DNA from: Siderastrea siderea
Lineage: Eukaryota; Cnidaria; Anthozoa; Scleractinia; Rhizangiidae
DNA length: 64,000 nt
Direction of reading: 5' to 3'
Assembly (NCBI GenBank): GCA_964030785.1
Contig: OZ034977.1
Span: forward strand, 29,074,652 to 29,138,651
A program made the translations under genes and the position numbers. This document shows positions 12,778 through 26,045 of the stretch, in pieces (position 1 is the stretch's first letter; each line of letters begins with the position of its first letter). Under the pieces are notes generated by a model. That model was not told the DNA's origin and searched no databases. It worked only from the letters and a program-made list of their open reading frames with translations.

Positions 12778-15660
12778 GTAAGCACAGAAATATAATAAGC
12801 ATGCACGTCTTTTTGTATCAACAGGTGACAATAGAAAGACTAGACAACCATATTGACTGGTAACAGCCCGAAAACGAGGCCTTGAAGCCATGCGAAAACA
12901 TTAAACACCAAACAAGTTAGGAGGGACTGGGAAAAAGTATTGGGGAGAGGAAGGGATAGAGCAAAAGGGGGTGGGTCATTTGTGTTCTTGAGCCTTTCCT
13001 TATCTCTATATACTTTTATCAAAACAATGGTAGGAAGTTGATCAAAGTGGAAGGCCTGAATATCTTACGGAAATAATCCGAATCATTAAAATGGATATGC
13101 CTAAATTAAATTCTTATTCCAGGCAGTTAATGCCATTATAAGCAATTGGTCTAATTCTAATTATCGGTGGAAGTTCATAAATTATGGAGTCGTTTTCAAT
13201 TGTGTGGAAAGTATTTTGCGATTGCGTTGGTTTTACTTTACTTCCCTCTCTGATTGGCTGAAAAACTCGCGTCATTTTCTCAACCAATGTGATAAATAAA
13301 ACCAAAACCATTTGTTTCTTTGTCGCACGCGTTTTCCCCCGCGCGTGGAGGCTGTAACATGTATTTGCTTCAAATTTTGTGATTGTTTCAATGGGTATTT
13401 ATGATTGTCGTGATTGGCCGGGGTTATCACTCTGGTTTTGGTTTTACGACAGTCAATAGGCTATTTCCGAGTTGTCTTGTACGTCTTCTTTAAAGCAAGT
13501 CTTGATACACAACCTTTCATATGAAAATGATTTTTATTCACATGCAGATAACAATTCATTTTCGTACATATGGTTGTGCACTTGGCGTCGCTGTATCAAT
13601 GAAAATTTTTTCACGTGAGGAGGATGATAGTTAACCGGATATTGCCACAGATAAATTTAATTTTCAAGGGGTGGGTCGCTTAAATTTCAACCTTCAGTGA
13701 GGGGTGGGTCAACTAGTTTTATGCCTAGAGGAATGAGTGGGTCGTTTTTTCAACCACTACTTTAAAAAAAATTCTACTCCTTCCCCCCACCACGCTACAG
13801 GTTTTAACCACTTTCATAGTTAGCAACAAACGCAGTCAATTTTTTCCTTGGAAATTATAACGACTTGTGAGGAATTTAACTGTATTTAAAATTCTAGGAC
13901 GTTTTTTTATTTTTTTAATAGAGGTTGAGGCCACACATATAGACGTGTGAATGTAGAAAACCACGAAACGGAAAAAATAAACTGGCATATACTGGTACAA
14001 CAGATTAAAACGCTGGAAATGCGGAAAAATAGTTTCAACAACTAGTCCTTGGGGCTTTTGGCCGCTTCAATTTCCCCTTTTTTGCCAAATTACAAACCTT
14101 GCAACCAGTTTGTGTTTTCAGGCATAGTTGTTTTCATATTCCTACAATCCTCACCACTGGGGCAAGGTGCACGGGTTTATCTCCTTTTCTAGCTATGACG
14201 TCTTACTTTAATATTAATTTTGCGCACAGATCAGGGCAATTAAAACTTGTTAACATGCGTAATAACTGATCGGAATCATGGACTCTGCCGAAACTCGTAA
14301 GCCATGAAAGTTTGTGGTACTGATTTTCAAGACGTAATTACTGTGATTTTGTCCTCCCGAACTCAGGAACCGACTTTCTCCTTATGAAAGGTTTCTGGAA
14401 GAAACAAACCACATCGGGTTCACCCTGGTTTTACTAATACCTATTTATGAGAGAAAATGAAAGAATTCGATTTTTCAACCTCTACCGCCAAATGTTCGAT
14501 CAGTTGCCGAAATTCGCTCTTAAGACAGTCAGTAGGAACTCAAACTCACATCCGGTACATGAGGACTCTTTATTGGAACCTCCGAAGGTATCGACCGAAG
14601 TGATGTTTTTAAGCACGACTACCTCATCAGCAAGGTGAGGAAAATTTTAGCTTTGAAAAACAAAAATTAGCTTTTTGAGTTCGCTCTCCATTGTAAAAAC
14701 GGTAAGCTCTTTCTTGCCCTGTTTGTTTTCTGGACACATAAAACGTACGAAGTACGGCGTCATAAAAGTCGTTCATAAACGAGCGTCTATTTTTACACCG
14801 CTGTCACATGCAGGCTTACCATCCTTTAAGTGCTTTGCTTTGTATTTATAATGGCTCTACGTGTTTATCAAAATCGCAAAACTAAAGGGAAAATTTAGGG
14901 ATTTTTATACTGCTTTTTAGCTTGCATGGCAGGCGTCGAAAAGGGAGGAAAAGAATACAATTATTCTTTTTATTTCGCTTTTCGTTCCGCGCTCTCATCT
15001 CACGATTGTTAGTGCCCCCACTGCCTCCTCTTTTAGCACCTGCAACGCAGGCTATTTGTTTTTCTATGCGCAGTGAAGCTCACGAAAGCGATCTTTTGAA
15101 AATAAAGGTCCGAATAGCTCAAAAAGTAGGGAAAGAGGATACGACATGCAACTTGTGGACCTACCATTTTTCCTACGCGGTCTAACATTTTGCTAACAAT
15201 AGCGTATTTGCTAGATTCGTTCACACAAGAAAAGTTTTGGAATTTTGCTAATTTGAGTTAGTTTCGAACACGGATTGATTTCAAGAATTTAGCCTAGACG
15301 TTTGAATATCGTCGTCAATTTGCTTTTTCCCTATGATCTGTAAGAAATTAAAACTCAAAGGAATTCAAGGAATGTATTTTCCGCTTAAATTTGAATGCCC
15401 GTGTGACAAACTCCTGCCCCTGGCCTCCCTACGAGAAAATTTTAGTCCATACCAAATCTTCTCCGTGTTATCCGAGCGACGAATTTGACCCTTTAAGGAA
15501 CCTAGTTGAAAGAGAATAGGTCCTTTGTAACTTTTTGAACATTTTTGTCATCATTTTCTAACGTTTTAGCGTTTAACATTTGCATATTTCTGCACTTTCC
15601 TTTTGTGACTGCGCATACGTTCTGCGCATCTCGGGATATTCGGGTTTCTTAGGGAATTTG
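12778..15660 (+). other. Start of intron 1; no exon recognised
   Basis: The segment at 13390-13480 (TGATTGGCC followed by TTTGGTTTTACGACA) resembles 58455-58510 and marks a dispersed repeat. A short frame at 14447-14638 ends at a GTGAGG donor but has no convincing acceptor or domain. Nothing else is supported. Confidence 0.45.
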
Positions 15661-15662
15661 CC

Positions 15663-15973
15663 TTCTAATGCAACAATATTTTTGCGTGGTTTATGACTAT
15701 GTGGAAAAAGCACATCTTATCAAGGGCTATCAGAGTCCAAAAGAAAACTGGGGGTAACCACGCTTTTTTCAGAGATAATTGAGATGAAATTTGGAAAGAA
15801 ATTGCCATACATTCTTTGTATTTTAACGCTTTTTTAGAATTAAGGTTGCTTAATTGTCTCTGAAAAATGCGTGGTTACCCACATTTTTCTTTTTGGATTC
15901 CAATAACCCTTGCTAATATCTTCTTTTCCCCCATAGTCAAAACCTTTGCAAAAATACATCTCTATTAGGAGAC
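15663..15973. mobile_element. Hairpin MITE, about 310 bp
   Basis: The left arm (TATTTTTGCGTGG ... GGGTAACCACG, ending about 15760) is the near-complement of the right arm (CGTGGTTACCC ... TTTGCAAAAATA, from about 15868). The arms exceed 100 bp each with scattered mismatches. No coding sequence. Confidence 0.75.
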
Positions 15974-16602
15974 ACCATCCTTAAAAATAGTACACGTGAC
16001 AGCATAATAGCCGGGGTTACGCGAGACAACTTCACCTAGTTAAATATATTGAGGTTTCCCTGGGAAAGGTGTCATTTTCCTGTGTAATCAGTTTTACCTC
16101 GGGAAAATTTACTCAGGTAAATTTTCGTAATGAAGTGACTGAGAACAATAATAAGCAGATTTAGCCAAGCCTAAAAGCGGAGCTCCTTTTTCTTTCGTTG
16201 GTACTTTTTACTTTCTGAAAATGTTCTTATCAGTTGAATACAAGAAGGGCATTAGCCCTCGCCGTTGTTCTCTGACTCCCTTATCTAAAGGTGAAAAATA
16301 TACAGTCATTCGCTCAAGACACGAGCCCTAGCCTGTAAAGCAAAAGACTCGTCTAGTATTTGTTTGGCCAAGCGAAACCAAGAGGACTCGGGTAAGTGAC
16401 CGCAAAAAAAAAAAAAAAGGGGAAGAACATGAAAGAAAAAAATATAGGGCCCCGATTGAGACTATGTGTTCTGCGGGTAGAGCCATATCCACAGCTTTTA
16501 TCGTACACAGCGCTTAAAAGCAGACTGAATTTAGTTCTTATGTCTACTTTTGAAGAATGAATTTAAAATGGAATTTTCAGAGGATGAAGGTAATTTTTTT
16601 TT

Positions 16603-18682
16603 TTAAAGTGCACCTAACCCCCAAATTTTTTTGCCCGCGTCAAATAAATTCTGTTATCATTTGGAGCATTTCGTCACAAAAAGTTTTTGATTTGGTTTAA
16701 TCCCTGGTTTTCTGTGCGCTGTTGAAGTACGGAAAATCGGGCGAAAATAGACACCATTTTGGTTCAGGGTCGAGTAGTGAGGGCATGGGACTAGTCACCT
16801 TGTGACGTCAAATCAAGAACTCGCAGTCTCCCGCTATCTCTATCGGAGCTATATTTCTTTTAAGCTCTTGAAGATGTACAGAAAACTGTCGACTGTTCGT
16901 ATTGCTCCGAGACGTAGTAACCAAAGAAACTAATCACAAGACGTATCACTACATAATACAGCATTTTTTGACGACGAGTGACCGGAGGTGAAGAGACGAA
17001 ATGAATGGATTTTGTAAAGCAATAGCGAGCAAAGCGGCAGCCTTCCAAGCACTCGACAGACTCCATACTACGCTCAATGCATTTTAAGCAAAGATTTGTT
17101 GTCGCAGAAGAAGGTATCCGATCAAACGATAGCTTTTTGTGTATTTCCAGTGATTCAAAGGCCGATTAACCACAGAATACCCTGCCACATGAACTTTTTT
17201 TTTTTGTGGAGCCCTCTGCGCGATACGCAGTACGCAGAAAATTATTACCTTTGCGAATTATTCAAGTTGGCTACACGGTAAGCGCTAAATAATTACATGT
17301 AAGCGGTGGGCAAAACAGCCTAGGGTTTAAAATTAAAGACCGTATTTTGAGAAAGTCCTCCTTCAGTGGAACCGAACGCGCTTTTTCCACAATAACAAAC
17401 CATTGCCATTATTCCTTATTCTGGTCTATGAACGTGCCTTACTATCTATCGCTATAAGAAATTTATCTTGAATCATTTTAAATCACTCGAGCATAACAAA
17501 ACATTACTGTGCAGAGATCCCTTGTTCATATCCTCCGTTGAAGTAGACTGCAGCAGTCTCTTTCTTCTATTATTACCACTTCTTTGTGCGAAAAAAGGCC
17601 GCAAGAAGATCGAAGTGCGAGCGATGAGCGGCGAATCCTCGAGTCGCGAGTCAAGAAGCGAGGGCCGGTTGATTTACATAATTTGTACATTTCTGCTCGC
17701 GCATAGGATCTGAGGAAACTGCTCGCACGTTGAAGCAAGAAAAACGATTGGTAAGATAATGTCAGTTGAACCGACACTAACAAACTCTCGTGCTTATAAT
17801 TCTCGTTAATTACCTTTCTGATTCACTAGTGTTATAAATTGTTGTTATTATTAATGCTGGTTACAGAAATGGACAAGACGTGAGGAATATCGCAGTTTCC
17901 ACATTTACTTTTATGTAAAATAAATGAATGAAGAAAGGAATGCTTTATTAAAATCTTCATTTCTATAAGAGATTCCCTCAGCTTGAATATAAATCTCAAA
18001 TGTGAGAAGCGGAGAGCAGGAAAACCAAGACCAAACGCGAAGACCGAACGTGCGAGATAAAATGTAAACACTCACGGGCAAAGCTCATCATTCCGGTTTA
18101 TTCACGGCCCTCCAAGGCCAATCGTTGCTTTATTTGCTGTTCCAGTTCTTAGTTTGCCTTTATTTCCTTTTTGCATTGAGCGATTCATTCTTGGTTGGTT
18201 AGCGGGTTTTTAGCAGATATGGCCAGGACGGCACTTTGTTCGTCATTTGTCAGTGTACTGTCGACTATGTGTTCCGCATCTATCTCGTATTCAGAGCTGA
18301 AATTCTTCTACAAATCAGCAGAATCCGCGTAGCTCGTCTCAGTATTAATTTCTGCTTTGGATTACAACATTGGAATTTGTTATACTATGACTTTGTTCGA
18401 ATTAGCTAGAAGGTCAGATGGCTTCGATCAACAAATAAAGTCAGAGAAACACAGCTAAAAACTAAGCGGCGTGGAATTCTTGGTTCTTGATCTGACGTCA
18501 CAACTACGGCTCGCCCCAGGTTCCTCTTACTCAGACTTGAACCAAATTTTTGTTGAATTTAACAGGGCACAGAAAATCTAGAATTTAACCAAAACAAAAA
18601 AAATGTTGCGAAGAAATGTTCCAGATGAGAACAGAATTTATTTAGCCAAAAAAAAAAAATTTGGGGGTTAGGTGCACTTTAA
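16603..18682. mobile_element. 2.08-kb TTAA-flanked element with long inverted ends
   Basis: TTAA at 16603-16606 and 18679-18682 brackets tips AGTGCACCTAACCCCCAAAT and the exact complement ATTTGGGGGTTAGGTGCACT. Similarity between the ends continues inward for about 250 bp, including a shared AAATAAATTCTGTT and a TGACGTCA-containing block. TTAA targets are used by piggyBac and some other superfamilies. No transposase frame is present, so it is non-autonomous and its superfamily is not proven. Confidence 0.8.
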
Positions 18683-19585
18683 TTGTTACTTTATAATTGC
18701 TGTTAAATTTAACTTTCCTGTTGGACGTGAAAGGCTTAAGTGAAAAAAAAAAAGGACAAAAATTTTTTTCCGCCCTGGCATGGAATCAATCAAGGGTTAT
18801 TTGTTTCGAGAGCGATTGCACTTTCTCTGAGCTACGGTGACACCGGTAGCTAGCGCCGGGTTAATTTTTTTTATATATGTATTTATATCTTTTCAGGTAA
18901 CAAAAGCGATTCTCCGGCATAAACACGGGTATTTTTCTTGGGAAAATGTGTTCGGACCGCCGCAAAAACAATTATTGTGAAGAGAATGAACGGGAAGCCA
19001 CTAGCTCAGCCTCTGCTATGTTTAACGTCGGGACTACAGCCAAATGCTGCGAATTCAAGCGACATGTACTTCGACTCGATTCGGTGTTATGCACCAGTCA
19101 AAGTAAACCCCGACCCCCCCCCCCCCGCTCACCCACCGCGGGACATGTGGGCCTTTGATGGGGATTTCTTAGCTTATTGGCCGCTCTCTTTGGCCCAAGT
19201 AGGTCGGACATTCGGGCGTTTTGGTATGCCTGTCCGTAGGAATGTGGGGCATTAGCAGGGCATTCGTAAATGGAAGATGGCGGCCGTTGCTCATGCAAAG
19301 GTCTCTGGGTAATTTAAAATCCAAGATAGCAGCCATTATTCCCACAATAGATCTACGGGTGTTTATATAATATGCCAAATTCTACGTGCATTTTAATTGA
19401 ATCTCAGTAAAAACATCAGTGACACACTCGCCTAACGGCTCGTTTGCCACTTTTTTGTTCTTATCACATTTTGACGTCATCTGTGACAAATGGCGCCAAC
19501 AAGTCCGTACTTAATACCCCGTTTTTGACACTTAGAACTTTTAAACTAAAGTCCCAAAACGTTCAGTAAATGATGACCATATTCT

Positions 19586-21815
19586 TTAAGGTTACTCCCG
19601 ACCTTCGCGGGTGTCCTCCCGTGTCCTCCGCGAAAAAATTCGTTGGCGCGCCATTTTAAGGTATCAGGGTACCCCAAATGACAACATTGCGTTTTCACCG
19701 TTTGAGCGTCAGGCGTTTCTCAAGGACTCTAACAAACTATATATTTTCTGAAAGCTTTATAATTGAAGATTACGAAAACGTATTTAGATAAAGAAAAAAG
19801 ACAACTGTGTCGAAAATGGAAACTACGTTTTTAAAAAGTACATCGTTCACAAAATCGGTTCCGCTCCAGTCGAGAATGATCTGGAGAGAAAGACCAGCAT
19901 CGCGCCGAATTCTTCACACCTTTGTCTCAAAAATCGTGTCTCGGAATTTTTGTATCTGGCCTGGTTTATTTTCTGCACTCAGTTAAACTTTGAAGTTCGA
20001 AGAAACACATCTCCTCTTTCTTTTACGGATCATAACTTTTGAATGAAAGCAAAAATTAAAATTCGGAGACAGGGTTTTGGTGTCAAATTATGTGGCAACA
20101 TTGTTGCCAAATTTGAGCTAAAATGGTTGAAAACTCGCTAAACGGGAACTTAAAATGTGCACCCAATTTCTTGAAAAATTAGTTTCGAGAAAAAAGCCAA
20201 AATATGATTTGGAAACTTTTTCAGGTCTGAGGAGATTAAAACACCTAGGTGTCAGGATAATTACCTGCGGTTGACAGAGAGGAGGCTCAACTTACCGCCT
20301 TACAACAATAGCACAAACATGCCGATAAGAATGGTATCAAATTCTGCGTGTTTTTATGTTGGAAAGCGACTTTCGTTGAGTGCGAGTGCCGTTCAAAGGG
20401 TCTTCAAACCCAATAAACGGAAATTTTAAAGTCATAATATCACGTCGGCTGTAAAATGCCGAAGGCATCATCATTTGAGCTGGGTAAGACTACCCAAGCT
20501 GCCGGGACCTGAAAGACGAAAGGAAAGGCGAAAGGAAAGCACATTGAAACCTGCGAAGAAGCCGCTACGTATTCGGCTCAAGATCTAAGAGAGAACATCC
20601 TGTCAGAAATGTGAGCATTTGGGAAAAATAAACTTCTTTATTACTGGAGACAAATTCCGTACTTTCCTGGACATGCCGTCCTTTCCGCCAAGTTGATTCT
20701 TTGACACATCTGGCTTTGTAGAAATGTTATGGAATTTGAATGGATGGATTGTTTTTCGCCGTTCGCGTTACGAAAAGCGAGCTGGCAGTTGAAGCTTATC
20801 ACACTGACAAGCGAGGAGTCAGGAAGCGCAAGTAATTCCTCAACGCTCGATCTTTTCTCTCTCTCTCTATCTTTCACAGGTATGATCGAAGCCACTTTGT
20901 AGACACACTCGAAATAAGCGGGAACTGCTACGCAATCGATGTCGTGTCAAAACATAGGGGCCCTGTTATGTCACATGCTATTTTAGGCGTTGTTGACAGA
21001 TGACTGTCAACACATGATTAGAGAAAATTAATGCCACAAATCTTTTTTCATCCATACCTTTTCGTAGAAACAATCTTTTTTTTCTGAAACTTTTTGTAAT
21101 AGAGAGGTTTGAATAATATCTATCTGAAAATGACAGATTAGTGTATTTTTCGAAAACAGGATCAATTTTGGGGTACCATGATACCTTAAAGGAAAGCACG
21201 GCAAACTATATATCGTTAAAAAGCCTAATAAAGGAAGATTTTGGGAAAAAATATGAATTGCCAGTTTTTTTTAATTCCGCTAAAGAAAATTGCAAAACTG
21301 ACCTCGAAAATGACCACGCGTCATTCAATCAAATAAATGAAACAGATTTCTGTAAAATTTGGCCTGAACATTCCTTAGATGTTGTGAAACAAAAGTGTGT
21401 CGGGAATTTTTGATAATTGTAATATTTCACCCGTGGCGATCTTCAATGCAATGCCCGTCACGTATTCTTTGCTCTCGAACTTGACAGATTAATTAGAAAT
21501 AACCAGTCAGAATATCGAAAAATGCTGACACACTTTTTAACTTTGTGATTAACACTGTGCAGTTATTTTGCCAATGCGCTTGGATTTCATACCCCATTAA
21601 TTCAACTGATCAGAATTAACAACACATGGTCATTTTCGTGGTTGTTTGCGATTTTCTTTTGTGGAATTGAAGAAACCGGCGATTGATATTTTTTTCCCGA
21701 AATCTACATTTATTAAGCTTTCCAACGCTATATAGTTTGCCGTGTTTTTCTTGAAAATGGCGCGCATACCAATTTTTTCCCCGAGGACACCCGGGAAGGT
21801 CCGGAGTAACCTTAA
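19586..21815. mobile_element. TTAA-flanked hairpin element carrying a nested insertion
   Basis: TTAA at 19586-19589 and 21812-21815 flanks GGTTACTCC tips in inverted orientation. The arms read on through CGGGTGTCCTC, GCGCGCCATTT and CACGGCAAACTATATA. The left arm is interrupted at 19656-21189 by a second TTAA element. Without it the host element is about 700 bp and almost entirely self-complementary. Matching short frames on opposite strands at 21141 and 21630 are just the two arms read from either side. Confidence 0.85.
19656..21189. mobile_element. 1.53-kb TTAA element nested in the element at 19586-21815
   Basis: TTAA at 19656-19659 and 21186-21189 flanks tips GGTATCAGGGTACCCCAAA and TTTGGGGTACCATGATACC, inverted with one mismatch. 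Removing it rejoins the host arm exactly where the other arm of the hairpin continues. No transposase is visible. Confidence 0.85.
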
Positions 21816-22439
21816 GTACTTTTCGTTTTTTTTTTTTTTTTGCAAACTTCTCGCATTTGACTGTGGTCGAAATCGTAGCTAGAGCTGCTGGTTGTCTGGA
21901 GGTTGCACAAACAGCTTCACTTGTATTTCGATGAACTGATTACCTGCGAGCGTTAAGAATCAGAGCGGTTGTAACAAAAGCTTCACGTTGTCTGTATTTC
22001 AATTCACTCTACCATATTTTAATGCGCTCTTGTCAAATAAAACATTGTGTTAATGTTCGAATATATGGTTTTAATTGCTATGGGAAATTTAGAATTTAAT
22101 ACAGTGTATGAGCTTAAATATGTGACTGCCCTTAATGTTAGTGTGAGCTCAAGCTTTTAATACAGCAAACTGACATGATTATAAATTATGCTGCCCTGTG
22201 AACATGAAACCCTGTAAACGCAAATCGGTGACAAGTTACACATTTGGTTGCCGTAGAGGGTGGGGCATTTTCTCCCTTTTGTTTTACAAAATTTCCCCCA
22301 CATAGTGGGGATTTGTCAGTTTTCGTAAGCTATCCAGAACCAATCCCATCTGTGTCCCAGGGTGGGGGGAAGGGGTCGGAGTTTACTTTGACTGGTGCTT
22401 TACACGAGTTAAGCGAGATACACGCCGGTAACGCGAGTT

Positions 22440-22860
22440 AGTGGTGCGATAAACACGGGTGTTTTTCCTGGAAAAATGTGTTCGGCGAACTGTGAACTCA
22501 AGCGATGTGCCAACTAAGTTCGCAGCAGAACTCAAGAAAGAGAGAGTCCTCAAAGGCCAATTTCCGGCTCGTAACTTGCACTTTTCGCCTTCCACTTTTA
22601 CAGTACAGATGCTAGCTATTTTTTCTTAAGTTTGAAACTGTCCGAGCAATCGTTTTGCTAAATATCATAAAATTGTTTTTAGACTTTTGTTGTCTTTGAA
22701 AAAACGCAGGTCACCATGCGATTTCGAGCCAAAAACGTGGGATACAGCCCAGTGTTATCTCAAGTGTGGGCCACCTCATATTGGTAACCCTGTGGAGAGG
22801 ACAGACTTACGTACGGACGAACGGACGGTCACCTGACTATTACGACACTACCGATGTTAT
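22440..22860. repeat. Dispersed repeat shared with 48530-48990 (inverted) and 18918-18960
   Basis: AGCAAAACGATTG and GGAAGGCGAAAAGT (both seen as complements here), plus the TACGGACGAACGGACGGTCAC tract, match the segment at 48600-48935 in the opposite orientation. The AAACACGGGT...AAATGTGTTCGG block recurs at 18924-18956. No coding function is evident. Confidence 0.55.
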
Positions 22861-23697
22861 AACATTTGTTGGGATTCCTGTGACTTCCCATGCGCCTTTT
22901 CGAGCGTGTCGGATTCGCACCATTCGCGTCGCCCATGTTTTTTTTAGCGAAAGTAGAGTTTAAGTTTGCTCTCGGATATTTTCTCACGTAACAGCCGGAA
23001 TTAAATCTGAGGATCCATACTTGTGTGAGTGTAAAATTGTTATTCTTCCGGTTAGTCGATTTGATGTTTATTTAGGTCGTTTCTTTATTCGAAACCGTTT
23101 CTATTTCTGGTAAATTGCACAGAATGCAGGGAATCGTTTGAATAGGCAGACTGCTGGATGTAATTGTAGCCGAGGTTTTTGCAGTTCTGAAAGTGTAATC
23201 TCAACTTGTGGATACCGAACCTAATTAAAAGCTGTTATTTCTAAACTGTGGTTAACAAGAAAGCCCAATAGGCATCTTAACCGGCCGTTCTGACTCTCCC
23301 CACCCCTAGGTTTCACAAATGTTAGCGCAATCCTGTATTTATACGAACCGGCGTGACGAAAACTGTGATTGTGTGACACAATATTTTGACTATAGCGTTA
23401 CTGGATGACGTAATGTTTAAATTCTCATGGCTCAGCTTATCTTTCTTCTCGCTTTTATTTCTGCTGAAAAACGCAAATTCACTCAAACGTTGAATGTCGG
23501 TATAAATTTACCCACAACTGAGGATGCTTACAAAGGGATGACGAAATATTTATTGTTGTACCTCGACCGTGAATACAAACAGTGAACATAGCAGTAGAAT
23601 CAAAATATAATGCTTGATAAACACGAGCTTGACCAGATTGTCAGAGTCTGGGGCTCAGTCTGGGGCACGTTCTGGGATCGTCAGAGTCTGGGGCAAG

Positions 23698-24275
23698 TTA
23701 ACCCTATTTAGCCTGGGGGGGGGGGGGGGCACATTGTGCCCGTGCTGTCTTTAACGAACTGAAACTTTTAAACGGCTGGCCGAATAATCACCAAATCTCG
23801 TGACTTTTCCTAAAATTTATCAGAGAAGATTTTCCTGTGTCAATGAAGTGTCTATGATGATTGACGTTTCCATAGCAACCGTCTTCTCAGGAGTGTATTT
23901 TGACTATTTTCTGTCGTTTTTCAGTCTTTTTTTTCAGTTTTTTACCCTTCGTTTGAAAGAAAAAGATAATCCTTTGCCTTTTCCTAGAACAAATTCATAT
24001 ATTTTTCGATGTCTTCATTGTCAGCTGTATGACTGCAGGATCGGGATCCAAGATGGCGACCTCAAATTCAAAATGGCGGGTTTGTGACTCCATTATGACG
24101 TCATGTCACGTCATAATTGACACGTCATAATACCAATCTGTTAAGCTAATGACGTACTAAAAGAAAGCCAAGTTTCATCACAAGAGCGTTAATACTTTTC
24201 GAGATCTGAAGGGGGGCACTTTGTGCCCCCCCCAGGCTCAGAAACTCAAAAAAAGGCCAGGCGAAATAGGGTTAA
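23698..24275. mobile_element. 578-bp TTAA-flanked element
   Basis: TTAA at 23698-23701 and 24272-24275 flanks CCCTATTTAGCCTGG and CCAGGCGAAATAGGG, inverted with one mismatch. Each end also has its own small palindrome (GGGCACATTGTGCCC; GGGCACTTTGTGCCC) beside a poly-G or poly-C tract. The CCC-beginning tip and TTAA target resemble piggyBac-type non-autonomous elements. No coding capacity. Confidence 0.8.
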
Positions 24276-25070
24276 GGCATATCTCATGACGTGATGTTTA
24301 AATCCGGTTTGCTAACCCGGGAATCCCCATGCAAAGTAAACAAGTTGACTTACCAGACTATGCACTTACAAAATTACCTCAGACCCAACCAACACCACAC
24401 GCAAACCACACGCATCGCTTGATAATATTCAGTTATTTCCTAACTTAGAGACTCGCCGGAACAGATACCTTATTTATTGGTCTCCTTATTAATGACCGAA
24501 TCCTTCGTATTTATGCAATTAAAATCAACTTCTCGCGTCAAATAAACTCATCTCTCTCCCTTCTCAGAACTATGATGTATCGATGGTGGAATCCACTAAT
24601 TGCATCATCATCGCTAATAAGCTGCAAACACTACATTTGTCTTTTCTCTCCTCTGCGAAATAGAGCTTACCCAATGAAAATTTTTTTTTGAGAAATGAGA
24701 AAACTTGCAATCCACTTCAGAAAGCGTCCCCCCATAAAACGCCAAGGGAAACTGTCTCTCAAACAGCACAATATTACACCGCTGCTATATAAAACGTAAC
24801 TTTCAAAGCAAATCACATTCACAGAAGCGTGATATGCTCGCACATTCACAAATCCTTCTACTCCCACATTTTTACATCCGCAAAATGTCGATCCCCATAA
24901 CAAAACGTCTGCGCTAAAAAAATTTCACCCATAACCACTAACTAGATTAACTAGATCAGACAACACAGTCAATCTCGTCAATCCTATTAGCTGCCTTACT
25001 CAGTTGCGCATGCGTTATACAAGACAAATACAGAAACCCCAAACTTAACAACCCTTTGCCGTTCAGATCT
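24276..25070. other. Intronic sequence without recognised feature
   Basis: AT-rich with short unsupported frames. No repeat partner or domain was noticed. Confidence 0.4.
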
Positions 25071-25074
25071 TAAG

Positions 25075-26045
25075 AGCGGTTATCTGTAACTTTCACCTAG
25101 GACCATGCAAGATAGAAAAATCGAAAACTGCCAAACTTTGTCACAATAAAGGTCTTCCCAAACCATTTATAAAAATATAAGTTTTAGTTTATTCAGGTAA
25201 ATATTTTACCGTTACGACGACTTTATCATTCCGATGGCTCGTGAGCGAGTAAAAACGACTTGAAAGTGTCACTTAAATCAACCGCTCGTCTTGAATTGTG
25301 AAGACAGGCATATCAATATCAAAGCCATGTAGTATAAGTAGGATATTTCCTTGTCATGTTTGCTTTGTCAAATTTGAAATCGATGGAAACCAGAATTTTT
25401 AACAGATTTTTAAAATTTAACCGTTTCGAGCGGCATAGTCGCACGCTAAAAAATGGCGAAATTCAGGACCAAAAAAGCACTCTGGTATATGGCTTTCGCT
25501 GCTGAGACTACACTTGTTGGAATAAGCAACCTTTCCTCTACGATTCAATGAAAAAAAAATTCTGGGTAAATTTTGGGAGTGCTTTATCTACACCCTATTT
25601 TCCAGGCGAAGACGACCTTTTGACCTTGACAAGCGGGGAAGTAATGACCAGCGTTTTCAAATAACACGCGCTAATTCCATTTTTTAAAGAAAAGTTTCAG
25701 AGTGTTTGGTACTTACTACTTAATAGAGCCTCAAATAAAAGTCATCAGCCGAAAACAGCAAAGGCAAAGTTTGGTTGTTGGTGATTAACATCGGTAAATT
25801 TGCATAAATTTGAAACATTTTTCTTTCACAACAAAGTCGGTTTTCTGCCTTCGGTTTTTTCCAAAAGAATGGTAAAGAGGACCAATAAAGTGTGACCCAA
25901 CTATTTATAAAGCAAATCTTACCTTAATGACTCTTTTCTGATGAAGAAAGGTCGAGATTTCTTCTGGCTGCGTGAGACAACCGTCGAACATTTTTGGGTA
26001 GGTCGTGAAAACGTTGCTGTCACGCAATATACACTGGTCTTAAAT
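25075..26045 (-). repeat. Low-copy repeat, inverted partner of 29972-30990
   Basis: The complement of this block aligns with 29972-30990 and partly with 34425-34890, sharing for example AAAATGTTCGACGGTTGT, GGTCGTCTTCGCCTGG and TTGCATGGTCCTAGGTGAAA. The minus strand contains a small frame, MFDGCLTQPEEISTF and onward (25923-25991, 23 codons), ending at a GTAAGA donor. The partner has MFDGCHQLSW and onward (30021-30098). Whether these are real first exons is unknown. Confidence 0.7.

Noticed and set aside
14447..14638. 63-codon frame ending at a GTGAGG donor as an exon
   Set aside because: No acceptor and no recognised domain; phase relation to the CUB exons not supported.
16603..24275. Calling the TTAA elements piggyBac outright
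   Set aside because: No transposase frame is present and other superfamilies also duplicate TTAA; left as TTAA-type.
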